In this document: positions 17,389-26,573 of the stretch, piece by piece
How the letters are laid out: the number at the start of each line of letters is the position of its first letter
Numbering within the stretch: position 1 is the stretch's first letter
From: Calditrichota bacterium
GTDB taxonomy: Bacteria; Calditrichota; Calditrichia; RBG-13-44-9; J042
Length of the DNA: 40,954 nucleotides
Reading direction: 5' to 3'
Assembly (NCBI GenBank): GCA_013150955.1
Contig: JAADJD010000030.1
Coordinates: forward strand, 779-41,732
Program-made: the position numbers and the translations under genes
The notes under the pieces: generated by a model
What the model was told of the DNA's origin: nothing
The model's input: the letters and a program-made list of their open reading frames with translations, nothing else
Database searches by the model: none

Positions 17389-18590
17389 TGGAGAATCGCT
17401 GGCCGAGAGTGATTATCCACGTGGATATGGACGCGTTTTTTGCAGCGGTAGAGCAGCTGCTGCATCCCGAATGGAAGGGCAAACCCGTTATTGTGGGTGC
17501 CGATCCCCGTGGCGGGCGGGGACGGGGAGTGGTCTCCACCGCCTCCTACGAGGCCCGTCAGTTTGGCGTCCGATCGGCCATGCCCATCTCTCAGGCCTAT
17601 CGATTATGCCCGCACGGCATTTACGTGCGACCCCATGGGGAAGTGTACGCCCAGTATTCCCGACAAATCATGCAAATCCTGGCCGAATTTACCCCCCGCA
17701 TTCAGGCGGTAAGCATCGATGAGGCCTTTCTGGATGTCACCGGTAGCGTGCATCTGTTCGGGTCGGTGGAGGATCTGGCGCTGGAAATCAAGCGGCGCAT
17801 CTTCCAGCAAACCCGGTTGACCGCATCCATTGGTGTGGCGCCTTCCAAATCGGTGGCCAAAATCGCCTCCGATTTTCAAAAACCGGATGGCCTGACCATT
17901 GTCCCACCGGAACAGGTGCAGGCATTCCTGGATCCCCTGCCGGTTCGCAAAATCTGGGGTGTGGGGGAGAAAACTTACCAGCAACTGCATCATCTGGGAA
18001 TCGAGACCATCGGCCAGCTTCGGCAGTATCCACTCAACGTTTTGCAACAGAAATTTGGAAAGATGGGGGAGCACCTGTACCGCATGGCCCGCGGGGAGGA
18101 TGAGCGAGAGGTCGAATTGGACGATGAAATCAAATCCGTGAGCCACGAAACCACCTTTGATGTGGACGAATCCCGCCTGGACGTTCTGGACGATGTCTTG
18201 CTGAACCTGTCCGAAAAAGTGGGGCGCCGGCTGCGAAAATATCGTTTGAAAGGCAAAACCATTCAATTAAAACTGCGTTTTTCCGATTTTTCCACCTTCA
18301 CCCGAAGCCACACCCTGAGCCATTACACCAATCTGACCGAAGACATTTACCGGGTGGGACGCCATCTGCTGCAGGAATTTCAACAGTTGCCGCAGCCGGT
18401 GCGGCTCATCGGCATCGGGGTGAGTCATCTGGTGGACGAATCCGGTGTGCAATTGAGCTTCTGGGATCTGGAAAATGAGAAGAAGTTGCAGCTGGAGAAG
18501 ATCATGGATCAGCTGCAGGAAAAGTATGGTGCACTGGCGTTAACGCATGCCCAAACACTGGGGGTGAAACAACAGCGAAAAGGAAAATGA
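17388..18590 (+). CDS. dinB: DNA polymerase IV (Y family)
   Basis: DinB is a low-fidelity polymerase that copies past damaged DNA. The 400-residue protein has the catalytic motif HVDMDAFFAAVEQ (Asp13) and SIDEAFLDVTG (Asp111, Glu112). The likely steric-gate residue is Phe18. The helix-hairpin-helix thumb region is VRKIWGVGEKTYQQLHHLG. The little-finger domain runs from about 240, and no clear clamp-binding peptide was picked out at the C-terminus. The ATG overlaps the preceding stop (TGATG), with a GTG one codon earlier as alternative. Its own stop overlaps the M1 peptidase start (ATGA). No LexA-like box was recognised. Confidence 0.95.
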   Translation: MENRWPRVIIHVDMDAFFAAVEQLLHPEWKGKPVIVGADPRGGRGRGVVSTASYEARQFGVRSAMPISQAYRLCPHGIYVRPHGEVYAQYSRQIMQILAEFTPRIQAVSIDEAFLDVTGSVHLFGSVEDLALEIKRRIFQQTRLTASIGVAPSKSVAKIASDFQKPDGLTIVPPEQVQAFLDPLPVRKIWGVGEKTYQQLHHLGIETIGQLRQYPLNVLQQKFGKMGEHLYRMARGEDEREVELDDEIKSVSHETTFDVDESRLDVLDDVLLNLSEKVGRRLRKYRLKGKTIQLKLRFSDFSTFTRSHTLSHYTNLTEDIYRVGRHLLQEFQQLPQPVRLIGIGVSHLVDESGVQLSFWDLENEKKLQLEKIMDQLQEKYGALALTHAQTLGVKQQRKGK

Positions 18591-21500
18591 TCATGGCAAA
18601 CTGGCGTGGGTGGATACTCTGGCTGGTTCTGGTGGTACCGGTTACCGCCGCTTCCTATTTTCAACAATATGTTCGGTACGAAATTGATGTCAGGCTGGAT
18701 CCTGAACTGGTTCGCCTGGACGGCACTGAACGGTTGCTGTATGTCAATCATTCTCCGGATACGCTGAAAGAACTGTATTTTCACCTGTATTTCAACAAGT
18801 ACCAGTCTGGTTCCTATTATCAACCGGATCGCCATCGGACGCTGGCGTATACCGAGGTGCTGGAAATCCGTCTGGCCGATAGCATCCGGCTGAACTTTTC
18901 GGTGGATAACACCGTGCTGCATTTGCCTCTTGAAAATCACCCCATTTTACCCGGCGATAGCATTCAATTGACCATCGATTTTGTCTCCGTCTTACCGCCG
19001 TCCCAGTCCCGCTACGGTTACTCGGGCGATCACTACGATGTGGGGAACTGGTATCCCATCCCGGCGGTGTACGATCATCTGGGCTGGCACATTGAACAGC
19101 ATGTGGATGGAGAATTTTACCACGAGTGGGGCGACTACGATGTCCGCATCACGGTGCCGTCCTATCTGGTCGTTACGGCCACCGGGGAGTTGCTGAACCC
19201 GGAGGTGCTGCCGGATTCGCTGGACGATCCCGATCGCTCGTTCCCCACTCTGGATTATGAGACCATGGACACGGTAACGGTGACCTATCATTTCCGCGCC
19301 AATCGGGTGCACGATTTTGCCTGGAGCGCCGATCCGGAATTTGTCCGCGTGCGGCATCAGGTGAATGGAGTCAATCTGGATTTTTATGTGCTGGCCTACC
19401 GACTGGAGAAGTGGCAGGAGCCCATTCAGGCCGGGGTGGAGGCATTCCGGTTGTTCTCGGAACGGATCGGCCCTTATCCGTATCCCAATCTCTCCATTGT
19501 GGATGGCTTTATCCGCGCCGGGGGAATCGAATACCCCAATCTGGTGATCATCAACGATTTGATTGCCGATGTGCGTTTCCTGTCCATTGTGGTGATTCAT
19601 GAAATTGCCCACCAGTGGTTTTACGGCTTGCTGGCCAATAACCAGACCCGTTACGGGTGGATGGACGAAGGATTTACCACCTTTTTTGAAATACTTGCCA
19701 CCGAGCACATCTGGGGACGCGAGGACAACTTGACCTATCGCCGCCGGCAATCATTCTGGCACAGGCTGTTTGGTTACCAGCGAAATGCTCGCTGGAATCT
19801 GTTTAAATCCTATTTTGAATATTCCCTGGGCGGGCAGGAAGAACCTATCAATACCCATTTCGATTATTTCCAGAACAATCCTTACGTGCCCTATTACGAC
19901 AAAACGGCGGCTGTCTTATTTGCTCTAAAAGAAATGATTGGCGATTCGCTTTTCTTTAAGGCGATTCGGGAATATTATCAGCGCTGGCGGTTCCGGCATC
20001 CGTATCCAGAGGATTTATTCGTCAGTTTTGAGCGCAGTACGGGAATGGAGCTGGATTGGTTCTGGGAAGAATGGTTGAATTCCACCTGGCGTTGTGATTA
20101 TCAGCTGGATGAAGCCGCCGGGCGCTGGAGGCAATGGGGGGATTCGCTGGTGTACGAATTATCTGTAAAATTGCAACGTAAGGAACCGGCGGCCATGCCC
20201 ATCTGGTTGCGGGTGGGGTTGCAGGATGGCAGCGTGCGGCGGTACCGTATTCCGGTGGCCGGCTGGCTGCGGCAAAACCACAAACGCTTCGATTTGCCCG
20301 CCTGGCACATGGCCAACCGGCAATACCAGGTAAAATTGCGGTTGCCTCAAAAAGCCCGGTTTGTGGAGATCGAATCCAATCAGGCTAACATGGATTACAA
20401 TCCGTTTAATAATTCAACCCGGAAGATTCCACCCATTCGCTGGTACTGGTTTCGCCGGCAATATCAGGCGCCCCATCTGGACGCATATACGGTAACCGGT
20501 TTTCCTTTCCTTTTCTACAACGATGTGGATGGCATTCGGTTGGGAATCCGAACCGTGGGGAATTTTCTGTATCCCTATTACGTGCACGATCTGGAATGGC
20601 TGTGGGGAACCCGGCGGTTGCGGCCGGGGTTCATGTTCAACTGGTCGTCTCCCGTTCAAACGGGCAATCCCGATTTCACCTATCATATTCAGCTTTACGA
20701 TACCGATGGGCGCCGGGGTGGGACGTTGTTCTTTCAGTGGCGGCAATCCAGACCGCGCCGCAGCTATCGGCGACTGTCGTTTGGCTGGGAGGTGCAGTCG
20801 CTAATCGATGCCCGCTATGTAACCCTGGACAGACCAGCCACCGGAAGCCTTCAGCCGGGATGGACGTACGGATGGTCTCCGGGATGGGAGAGCAGCCTGT
20901 TTGTGGAGTGGAGCCAGACCCGCTTTTTACGCTGGCGCTGGCGAACGTATGTGAATGGCCTGCGGGTCACGCTGCGATCGTCTACCCTGGGAAGCCGGTA
21001 TGCCTTTCAAAAATTGGAATTGTTTGCCCGGCAGGAATTTCCGTTTCTATTTGATGTGCGGGGGAATCTCCAGTTTCGTCTGGGACGCTCCTGGGGCGAT
21101 GTGCCGCTGCAACACCGTTTTTATCTGGCACAGGCTTCTCCATATGAACGGTTTGCAAATCCCTATTTTCGTTCCCGGGGAACGGTTCCGGTGCAGTGGG
21201 AACGGAACGGACGGGTGTATGTTCCCGGTGGTGGGGATATCCACAGTGTGTTGCAGAATCCGGAGAAACGAAATCTTTCCGGTAAGGCACTGATTGCCAT
21301 GAGTGCCACCCTGCAGGTTGGCAACCCCATCCGCTGGGTGTGGGAAGACATGCCAGTTCTGGGTAACGTGCAGGTTGACCTGTTTGGTCGCTGGGCGCAG
21401 GTGGGAGAAACCCTGGTCGGAAATGGGGAGAATGCCATGGAGGCCGGGGTTCGTTTTCGGTACCGGCACATTCCCATCTGGTTGCGATATTTTCACCTTT

Positions 21501-21607
21501 CGGGGGTGATTGTGGAATTGCCGCTGTGGAGCACCGCCGGGAGATCGGGGGAGCCCGATTGGGCATTCCGCTGGGGCTTCACCCTGACCTCGCAAATGTT
21601 TCAGTAG
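18587..21607 (+). CDS. M1-family metallopeptidase with C-terminal putative outer-membrane beta-barrel
   Basis: A 1006-residue exported protein with a signal peptide at about residues 3-22 (WILWLVLVVPVTAAS). Residues 25-530 are an M1 aminopeptidase-like domain. The zinc site is HEIAHQW (His338, Glu339, His342) with Glu361 in MDEGFTTFFE, the canonical HExxH-18-E spacing. GGIEYP (312-317) stands where M1 enzymes have GAMEN, and YYDKTAAVLF (about 436) supplies the catalytic Tyr. From about 620 to the end the sequence is rich in alternating aromatic and polar residues (for example GTLFFQWRQSRPRR, LFVEWSQTRFLRWRW), with an aromatic near the end (SQMFQ), like an outer-membrane barrel. The start overlaps the dinB stop (ATGA); an ATG at 18593 is an alternative. 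Confidence 0.88.
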   Translation: MIMANWRGWILWLVLVVPVTAASYFQQYVRYEIDVRLDPELVRLDGTERLLYVNHSPDTLKELYFHLYFNKYQSGSYYQPDRHRTLAYTEVLEIRLADSIRLNFSVDNTVLHLPLENHPILPGDSIQLTIDFVSVLPPSQSRYGYSGDHYDVGNWYPIPAVYDHLGWHIEQHVDGEFYHEWGDYDVRITVPSYLVVTATGELLNPEVLPDSLDDPDRSFPTLDYETMDTVTVTYHFRANRVHDFAWSADPEFVRVRHQVNGVNLDFYVLAYRLEKWQEPIQAGVEAFRLFSERIGPYPYPNLSIVDGFIRAGGIEYPNLVIINDLIADVRFLSIVVIHEIAHQWFYGLLANNQTRYGWMDEGFTTFFEILATEHIWGREDNLTYRRRQSFWHRLFGYQRNARWNLFKSYFEYSLGGQEEPINTHFDYFQNNPYVPYYDKTAAVLFALKEMIGDSLFFKAIREYYQRWRFRHPYPEDLFVSFERSTGMELDWFWEEWLNSTWRCDYQLDEAAGRWRQWGDSLVYELSVKLQRKEPAAMPIWLRVGLQDGSVRRYRIPVAGWLRQNHKRFDLPAWHMANRQYQVKLRLPQKARFVEIESNQANMDYNPFNNSTRKIPPIRWYWFRRQYQAPHLDAYTVTGFPFLFYNDVDGIRLGIRTVGNFLYPYYVHDLEWLWGTRRLRPGFMFNWSSPVQTGNPDFTYHIQLYDTDGRRGGTLFFQWRQSRPRRSYRRLSFGWEVQSLIDARYVTLDRPATGSLQPGWTYGWSPGWESSLFVEWSQTRFLRWRWRTYVNGLRVTLRSSTLGSRYAFQKLELFARQEFPFLFDVRGNLQFRLGRSWGDVPLQHRFYLAQASPYERFANPYFRSRGTVPVQWERNGRVYVPGGGDIHSVLQNPEKRNLSGKALIAMSATLQVGNPIRWVWEDMPVLGNVQVDLFGRWAQVGETLVGNGENAMEAGVRFRYRHIPIWLRYFHLSGVIVELPLWSTAGRSGEPDWAFRWGFTLTSQMFQ

Positions 21608-21611
21608 CCAT

Positions 21612-21780
21612 AAACCCAAATAATGCAATAAACCGCGAATCACGCGAATGAAACCAAAACATATCGACAAAATCGCGAATAAACCCTGGAACACATCTTC
21701 ATCCAGACACAATCCAGTGTATTTTATTGGTTTTATTTGTGTTAATTCGTGTTATTCGTAGGCATCGCATAATCCGGGTT
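21612..21780 (+). repeat. Full copy of the 170-bp palindromic repeat
   Basis: It begins AAACCCAAATAATGCA just after the M1 peptidase stop and ends GCATAATCCGGGTT. The left arm has CCGCGAATCACGCGAATG and the right arm TTAATTCGTGTTATTCGTAG, which pair as imperfect inverted repeats. The centre carries the family's GAATAAACCCTGGAACAC and a CATCCAGACACAATCCAG-type segment. Confidence 0.92.
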
Positions 21781-21811
21781 CAATAAGACTGTTAACAGGC
21801 GGGAAGCATCA

Positions 21812-22252
21812 TTGAAAGAAAATTTCAGGATTTTTAGCGTTCCTCCTTTTGTTGAGTATCAATTGCCGGCCATAATTTACGCGATGGCCATTTTTGTAGT
21901 ATCCTCCATTCCTTATGCCCAGCCACCTCCGCTGGGCATTGTGTATGAGGATAAGTGGATTCACTTGCTGGAGTACGGGGGACTGGGTTTTCTGGTAGCA
22001 CGGGCATTTTATTTCCAGAATCGGCATGGGTGGCTTCGGCGCCGCTGGTTCTGGATGGCTGTGCTGGCCACGTTTGCCTATGGCATAACCGATGAAATTC
22101 ACCAGTGGTTTGTGCCGGGACGCTATGCCGATATTCTGGACGCCGTGGCCGATGGGCTGGGAGGATTGCTGGGGGCTTATTTTTTCTCCCGATACCTGAA
22201 ATGGAAAGAACTCCGAATGCAGAAGACATCACGGAAAAGAAACGGCGGATAG
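21812..22252 (+). CDS. VanZ family protein
   Basis: A 146-residue membrane protein with about four helices. VanZ blocks are present in order: SSIPYAQPPP after the first helix, EDKWIHLLEYGGLGFL in place of the NxxxFxPLG block, and DEIHQWFVPGRYADILD plus ADGLGGLLGA near the end. The likely start is TTG at 21812. The next ATG (21884) would cut into the first helix. The ribosome binding site is poor. It lies between two repeat-rich gaps. Function unknown, as for most VanZ relatives. Confidence 0.8.
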   Translation: MKENFRIFSVPPFVEYQLPAIIYAMAIFVVSSIPYAQPPPLGIVYEDKWIHLLEYGGLGFLVARAFYFQNRHGWLRRRWFWMAVLATFAYGITDEIHQWFVPGRYADILDAVADGLGGLLGAYFFSRYLKWKELRMQKTSRKRNGG

Positions 22253-22320
22253 GGATTGCCGTTTGCCCACCGGGTTGGCCAGGATGCAAAATCCAGCGAT
22301 TTTCCGGGAAAAATAAGCGC

Positions 22321-22410
22321 TTAACCCAAATAATGCATTCAACCGCGAATCACGCGAATGAACCCAAATTATGTTTTAAACCACGAATCACACGAATAAA
22401 CGCAAATAAA
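22321..22410 (+). repeat. Two tandem left arms of the palindromic repeat
   Basis: Left-arm sequence occurs twice in the same direction without its right half: 22321-22360 (CCCAAATAATGCATTCAACC, then CGAATCACGCGAATG) and 22361-22410 (CCCAAATTATG, then ACCACGAATCACACGAAT). The next 70 bases are not repeat-like. Confidence 0.75.
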
Positions 22411-22487
22411 AACAAACTTTTAGAAGATGATATTATTGTAGAAAAAACGTACCGGTTCTTAACCGAGTAATTTTACGTGAACCGGTT

Positions 22488-22652
22488 GATTATAATTGGA
22501 TTAAATCGCGAATGAACCGGTTGCGAATGCATAATCTGGAATTATCCACAACATCGCGAATATACCCAAAACACATTTTCATCCCGATCTGATCCAATGT
22601 ATTTGATTATTTTTATTTGTGTTCATTCGTGCAATTCGTGGTCTCCGGGTTT
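22488..22652 (+). repeat. Copy of the palindromic repeat with degraded left arm
   Basis: The centre and right arm match the family (CGAATATACCCAAAACACA, CATCCCGATCTGATCCAATG, GTTCATTCGTGCAATTCG, CCGGGTTT), but the left arm is diverged. ACCGGTT occurs nearby at about 22451, 22483 and 22517. Confidence 0.75.
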
Positions 22653-23028
22653 AATATGAAAAAATGAAAAAATGTGAAATTGAGGGTTTCAATGGATGTC
22701 AAAGTCTTTTATATTTATCGGTGCATGAGGAATCGAAGACGGCAATAGCGCTAAATGGATGTTTACTCAACATCTTAAATATTTCTGACTTGTTTGTCCG
22801 GAATTTTTTCATAATTTTTATTGTAAAATGAATATTCTGTGGTTAATTTTGAGTCTTAAACTATATGTTTGATTAGTTACATAAGTGGGGGATGGACGTT
22901 TTCGGGGGATATTTTTCGGGGGTTTTTTCAATAGGTTTTATTCAATTTTCTATATAACCTTTTAACGAAAGCAACAAACCTTTTTATACACTTTTATCTC
23001 TCATTAACAATTTTTGGAGGTAGGAACA
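22653..23028 (+). promoter_or_regulatory. AT-rich leader region of the cytochrome oxidase operon
   Basis: This 376-bp gap contains no gene. It is much more AT-rich than its surroundings and must carry the promoter for the six-gene operon. TTTTCGGGGG occurs twice with a 14-nt period (22899-22908 and 22913-22922), a possible operator. TATATAAC near 22951 could be a -10 element, but no matching -35 is convincing. The strong GGAGGT ribosome binding site of the SCO gene is at the right edge. Confidence 0.4.
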
Positions 23029-23829
23029 ATGCGACCAGGTCAAATGACCATGGGAAGGTCTATACATATATTTTTGCTTATTGGTTTATTGGTGATGGTG
23101 GCACTGGCTACCAGTACGGACAATACCCAGGGTGTGGAAATTGGCATTGATGAGCATCTGGGGGAGTATGTGCCCCTGGAATTGCAGTTTGTGGATGAAG
23201 AAGGCGATACCGTCCAGCTGGGGGATTTGATTGAGAAGCCCACGGTGTTGAATCTGGTGTATTACAGTTGTCCCGGCCTGTGCAGCCCGCTGCTGGATGG
23301 AGTGGTGGAAGTGCTGGATAAGCTGGATCTGGAACCGGGGCAGGATTATCAGGTCATCACGGTCAGTTTTAATCCCCGCGAAACAGTAGAGCTGGCACGG
23401 GAGAAGAAACGGAATTATTTTGCTGCTTTTCGTCTGCGCCCCGATTATCCCCCCAGTGCCTGGCGCTGGCTGGTAGGCGATAGCCTGAACATCGCCCGTT
23501 TAACCGATGCTGTTGGCTTCCGTTATCGCAAGTCGGGTGATGGGTATCTCCATTCCGCCGCCATCATGGTGTTGGGTACCGACGGGAAGATTTCCCGTTA
23601 TTTATACGGCATCACCTTTCTGCCATTCGATTTGAAAATGGCCATCATCGAAGCATCGGAGGGGCGGGTTGGCCCCACCATCTCCCGATTGTTGCAATTG
23701 TGTTTCAACTATGATCCGGAAGGGCGGCGCTACGTCTTCAATTTTCTGCGTGTCGCCGGCGTACTGATCCTGCTCTTTGCATTCATCTTTGTGGTATCCA
23801 TCTCCCTGAAAAAGAAATTCGGTTCGTAA
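23029..23829 (+). CDS. SCO family copper chaperone (SCO1/SenC)
   Basis: SCO proteins deliver copper, or reduce the cysteines, when the CuA centre of cytochrome oxidase subunit II is assembled. This 266-residue protein has an N-terminal signal or anchor helix (IFLLIGLLVMVAL), a thioredoxin-like domain with the copper motif CPGLC (Cys81, Cys85) and the distal ligand His175 (YLHSAAIMV). A C-terminal helix (VLILLFAFIFVVSI) would anchor it. GGAGGT sits 8 nt before the ATG, which decides the start over an upstream TTG. It leads the cox operon, 18 bp before ctaD, in keeping with its role. Confidence 0.93.
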   Translation: MRPGQMTMGRSIHIFLLIGLLVMVALATSTDNTQGVEIGIDEHLGEYVPLELQFVDEEGDTVQLGDLIEKPTVLNLVYYSCPGLCSPLLDGVVEVLDKLDLEPGQDYQVITVSFNPRETVELAREKKRNYFAAFRLRPDYPPSAWRWLVGDSLNIARLTDAVGFRYRKSGDGYLHSAAIMVLGTDGKISRYLYGITFLPFDLKMAIIEASEGRVGPTISRLLQLCFNYDPEGRRYVFNFLRVAGVLILLFAFIFVVSISLKKKFGS

Positions 23830-23847
23830 AAAACAAAGGGGACATGT

Positions 23848-25482
23848 ATGGCAAGTCATGCAATTACTGAAGTGCAACATGTTGAGGAAAATTATCTGGA
23901 GGTGAAGAGCCGCTGGAGGGGCATCTTCGCCTGGATTTTCAGTACCGATCATAAACGTATCGGGATTTTATATCTGGTCAGCAGTCTGACGTTTTTTGTG
24001 GTGGCAGCGACCATCGGGATTTTCATGCGGCTGGAACAGCTGACCATGGGCGAAACGCTGATGAGCCCCGATGTGTACAACCGGTTGTTTACCCTGCATG
24101 GGGTCATCATGATCTTCCTGCTCATCATTCCCGGCATTCCGGCCACATTCGGGAATTTCTTTTTGCCCATTCAGATTGGTGCCAAGGACGTGGCTTTTCC
24201 GCGGTTAAACCTGCTATCCTGGTGGCTGTACATCATTGGCGCCATTCTGGCCATTACCACGCTATTTTTGCCGGGAAGCCTGCCCGATACCGGCTGGACG
24301 TTCTACGTGCCCTACGCCGTGCGGACGGGTAGCAATGTGGCCCTGGCCGTGTTTGCTGCCTTTATTCTGGGATTTTCGTCCATATTGACCGGGTTGAACT
24401 TCCTGACCACCATTCATCGGCTACGGGCACCGGGAATGACCTGGCATCGGTTGCCGCTGTTTGTCTGGGCACTTTATGCCACGGCCTGGATCCAGATTCT
24501 GGCGACCCCAATGGTGGGAATCACCCTGTTGCTGATCATCTTTGAACGGGTACTCAATATCGGCATATTCGATCCCACCCAGGGCGGGGATCCCATTCTA
24601 TTTCAGCATCTGTTCTGGATTTATTCGCATCCCGCGGTGTACATCATGGTATTGCCGGGATTTGGGGTGGTTTCCGAAATCATTCCCACCTTTTCGCGGC
24701 GCACCATCTTTGGGTACAAACTGATCGCTTACTCCAGTCTGTCCATTGCCCTGTTTGGTTCCCTGGTGTGGGGACACCACATGTTTGTTAGCGGGGAGAG
24801 CGATACGGCCAATATTATCTTCTCTTTTCTAACGTTCTTCATTGCCGTTCCCACCGCTATAAAAGTGTTTAACTGGACGGCAACCCTGTACAAAGGTTCC
24901 ATTGCCCTGGAGCCGCCCATGCTTTACGTCCTATCATCCATCTTCTTGTTTGCCATTGGTGGGTTTACTGGATTGATGCAGGCCACTTTGCCCATCGATG
25001 TGCACGTGCACGATACCTACTTTGTGGTGGGGCACTTTCATTACACTATGTTTGGAGGGACGATCTGGGTGATGCTGGCGGGACTGTTGTACTGGTTCCC
25101 CAAGATGACCGGTCGTATGTACAATAAGAAAGTGGCTTACCTGGCCTGGCCCTTCATGTTTATTGGTTTTAATGTCTTGTATGGCACCATGATGTACATG
25201 GGCTGGAAGGGCATGCCGCGCCGGTATTACGACCATCTGCCGGAATTCCACACCGATCATGTAATTGCCACCGTGGGTTCCTGGCTGCTTTACATCGGGA
25301 TTTTAATCTTGCTGGGTAATCTGGTGTATGCTCTGTACCGAGGTGCCAAAGCTCCGGATAATCCCTGGGGTGGAGCCACCCTGGAGTGGAAAACCACATC
25401 GCCACCCCCACTGGAAAACTTTACGCAGGAACCTGTGATTAAGCATGAACCTTATTACTTTCGTGAGGAGGACAACGGATGA
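23848..25482 (+). CDS. ctaD: Cytochrome c oxidase subunit I, A2-type
   Basis: The catalytic subunit reduces oxygen to water and pumps protons across the inner membrane. The 544-residue protein has 12 helices and all metal ligands. Low-spin heme: His84 and His398. CuB: His261, His310, His311. High-spin heme: His396, in VVGHFHY. The active-site Tyr265 follows in HPAVYIM. The usual D-channel glutamate of HPEVY is absent; instead Tyr259-Ser260 precede the His (IYSHPAVY), which is the mark of A2-type oxidases such as Thermus and Rhodothermus caa3. The start follows AGGGGAC. The stop overlaps ctaE (ATGA). Confidence 0.97.
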   Translation: MASHAITEVQHVEENYLEVKSRWRGIFAWIFSTDHKRIGILYLVSSLTFFVVAATIGIFMRLEQLTMGETLMSPDVYNRLFTLHGVIMIFLLIIPGIPATFGNFFLPIQIGAKDVAFPRLNLLSWWLYIIGAILAITTLFLPGSLPDTGWTFYVPYAVRTGSNVALAVFAAFILGFSSILTGLNFLTTIHRLRAPGMTWHRLPLFVWALYATAWIQILATPMVGITLLLIIFERVLNIGIFDPTQGGDPILFQHLFWIYSHPAVYIMVLPGFGVVSEIIPTFSRRTIFGYKLIAYSSLSIALFGSLVWGHHMFVSGESDTANIIFSFLTFFIAVPTAIKVFNWTATLYKGSIALEPPMLYVLSSIFLFAIGGFTGLMQATLPIDVHVHDTYFVVGHFHYTMFGGTIWVMLAGLLYWFPKMTGRMYNKKVAYLAWPFMFIGFNVLYGTMMYMGWKGMPRRYYDHLPEFHTDHVIATVGSWLLYIGILILLGNLVYALYRGAKAPDNPWGGATLEWKTTSPPPLENFTQEPVIKHEPYYFREEDNG

Positions 25483-26258
25483 AAAGTATTCATGCCTTAA
25501 CCGTAGAAGAACACCGGGATTTTGAAGGCGCCCGGCTGGGCATGTGGCTGTTTCTGCTAACGGAGCTGATCCTGTTTACCGGAATGTTCATCCTGTATGC
25601 CATGTATCGGCTCAAGTATTCTGCGGAATTCCATCGGGCATCCCTGGAGCTGGATGTGGTGATTGGTACCATCAACACCCTGGTGCTGCTGACCAGTAGT
25701 CTGACCGTGGCGCTGTCCATCGAGGCGCTGAAGCGCAATTCCCGGAAGCTGGCGCTGTGGATGCTGGGCGCAACTATCTTTTTTGCGCTGGTGTTTCTGG
25801 TCAACAAGTATTTTGAGTGGAGCGCCAAGATTCACCATGGGATTTATCCGGGTTCGCAGGAGTTGATGCAGCGGAGTCTGGGCGAGGTGATCTATTTTAA
25901 TCTTTATTACAGTATGACTGGCCTGCACGGATTGCACGTGCTGGTGGGAATGGTGGTGCTTATCTGGCTGTTCGTGCTCATCGCCCGGAAATCGCAAAAG
26001 AAATATGTGGTGCATAATCCCCATGTGGAGCAGCTGGTGGGTTCAGAAATTGCGATTCTGAAGGGGGAGAAGGACGGCTGGCTGGTGGACAAAATCGGGG
26101 ATAATGTGGAGCAGGTGGAAATTAAGATCACCTACGAGCCCAAGGCGGGTGAAGTGGATTTACCCAACATCATCAAGCTGGAAAATGCCGGTTTATACTG
26201 GCACCTGGTGGATATCATCTGGATTTTTCTATTTCCGTTGTTTTACTTAATTTCTTAA
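25479..26258 (+). CDS. ctaE: Cytochrome c oxidase subunit III with extra loop
   Basis: Subunit III stabilises the oxidase and assists proton uptake. This 259-residue protein lacks the first two helices of the long form and has five helices. It starts [17 protein letters not shown], contains [15 protein letters not shown] (147-161), and ends with [19 protein letters not shown]. Between those last two blocks, residues about 172-233 form a charged hydrophilic segment (for example [20 protein letters not shown]). In most relatives this loop is only about 20 residues. The reading frame is intact, so the insert is real. It overlaps ctaD (ATGA). Confidence 0.93.
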   Translation: MKSIHALTVEEHRDFEGARLGMWLFLLTELILFTGMFILYAMYRLKYSAEFHRASLELDVVIGTINTLVLLTSSLTVALSIEALKRNSRKLALWMLGATIFFALVFLVNKYFEWSAKIHHGIYPGSQELMQRSLGEVIYFNLYYSMTGLHGLHVLVGMVVLIWLFVLIARKSQKKYVVHNPHVEQLVGSEIAILKGEKDGWLVDKIGDNVEQVEIKITYEPKAGEVDLPNIIKLENAGLYWHLVDIIWIFLFPLFYLIS

Positions 26259-26270
26259 TCGGAGGGGAAC

Positions 26271-26564
26271 ATGAGCCATCATTCACATAACGAAGTGCAT
26301 ACCATTGGTTACGGCGTGTTTATTTTTGTGTGGCTGGGATTGGTGGTGTTAACCGGACTCACGGTGGTGATTTCCGGCGTTCACATTCCCAAGGTTGCGG
26401 TACTGGTGGCATTGCTGGTGGCGGCCACCAAATCCAGCCTGGTGGTGAATTACTTCATGCATATCAAATACGAAGCCCGTTTATTCAAAGTTGTCCTGTT
26501 AATGGGTATCGTAACGGTAACGATTTTTATCGGTTTAACGTTTTTTGATGTACTATACAGGTGA
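26271..26564 (+). CDS. Cytochrome c oxidase subunit IV family protein
   Basis: A 97-residue three-helix protein of the CyoD/CtaF (caa3 subunit IV) kind. It starts with a histidine-rich tail (MSHHSHNEVH) followed by GVFIFVWLGLVVLTGLTV, then AVLVALLVAATKSSLVVNYFMH, the family's most conserved block, and a final helix. It is a small structural subunit. GGAGGGG precedes the ATG, and the gene is 12 bp from ctaE and 9 bp from ctaC. Confidence 0.92.
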   Translation: MSHHSHNEVHTIGYGVFIFVWLGLVVLTGLTVVISGVHIPKVAVLVALLVAATKSSLVVNYFMHIKYEARLFKVVLLMGIVTVTIFIGLTFFDVLYR

Positions 26565-26573
26565 GGGAAGATT

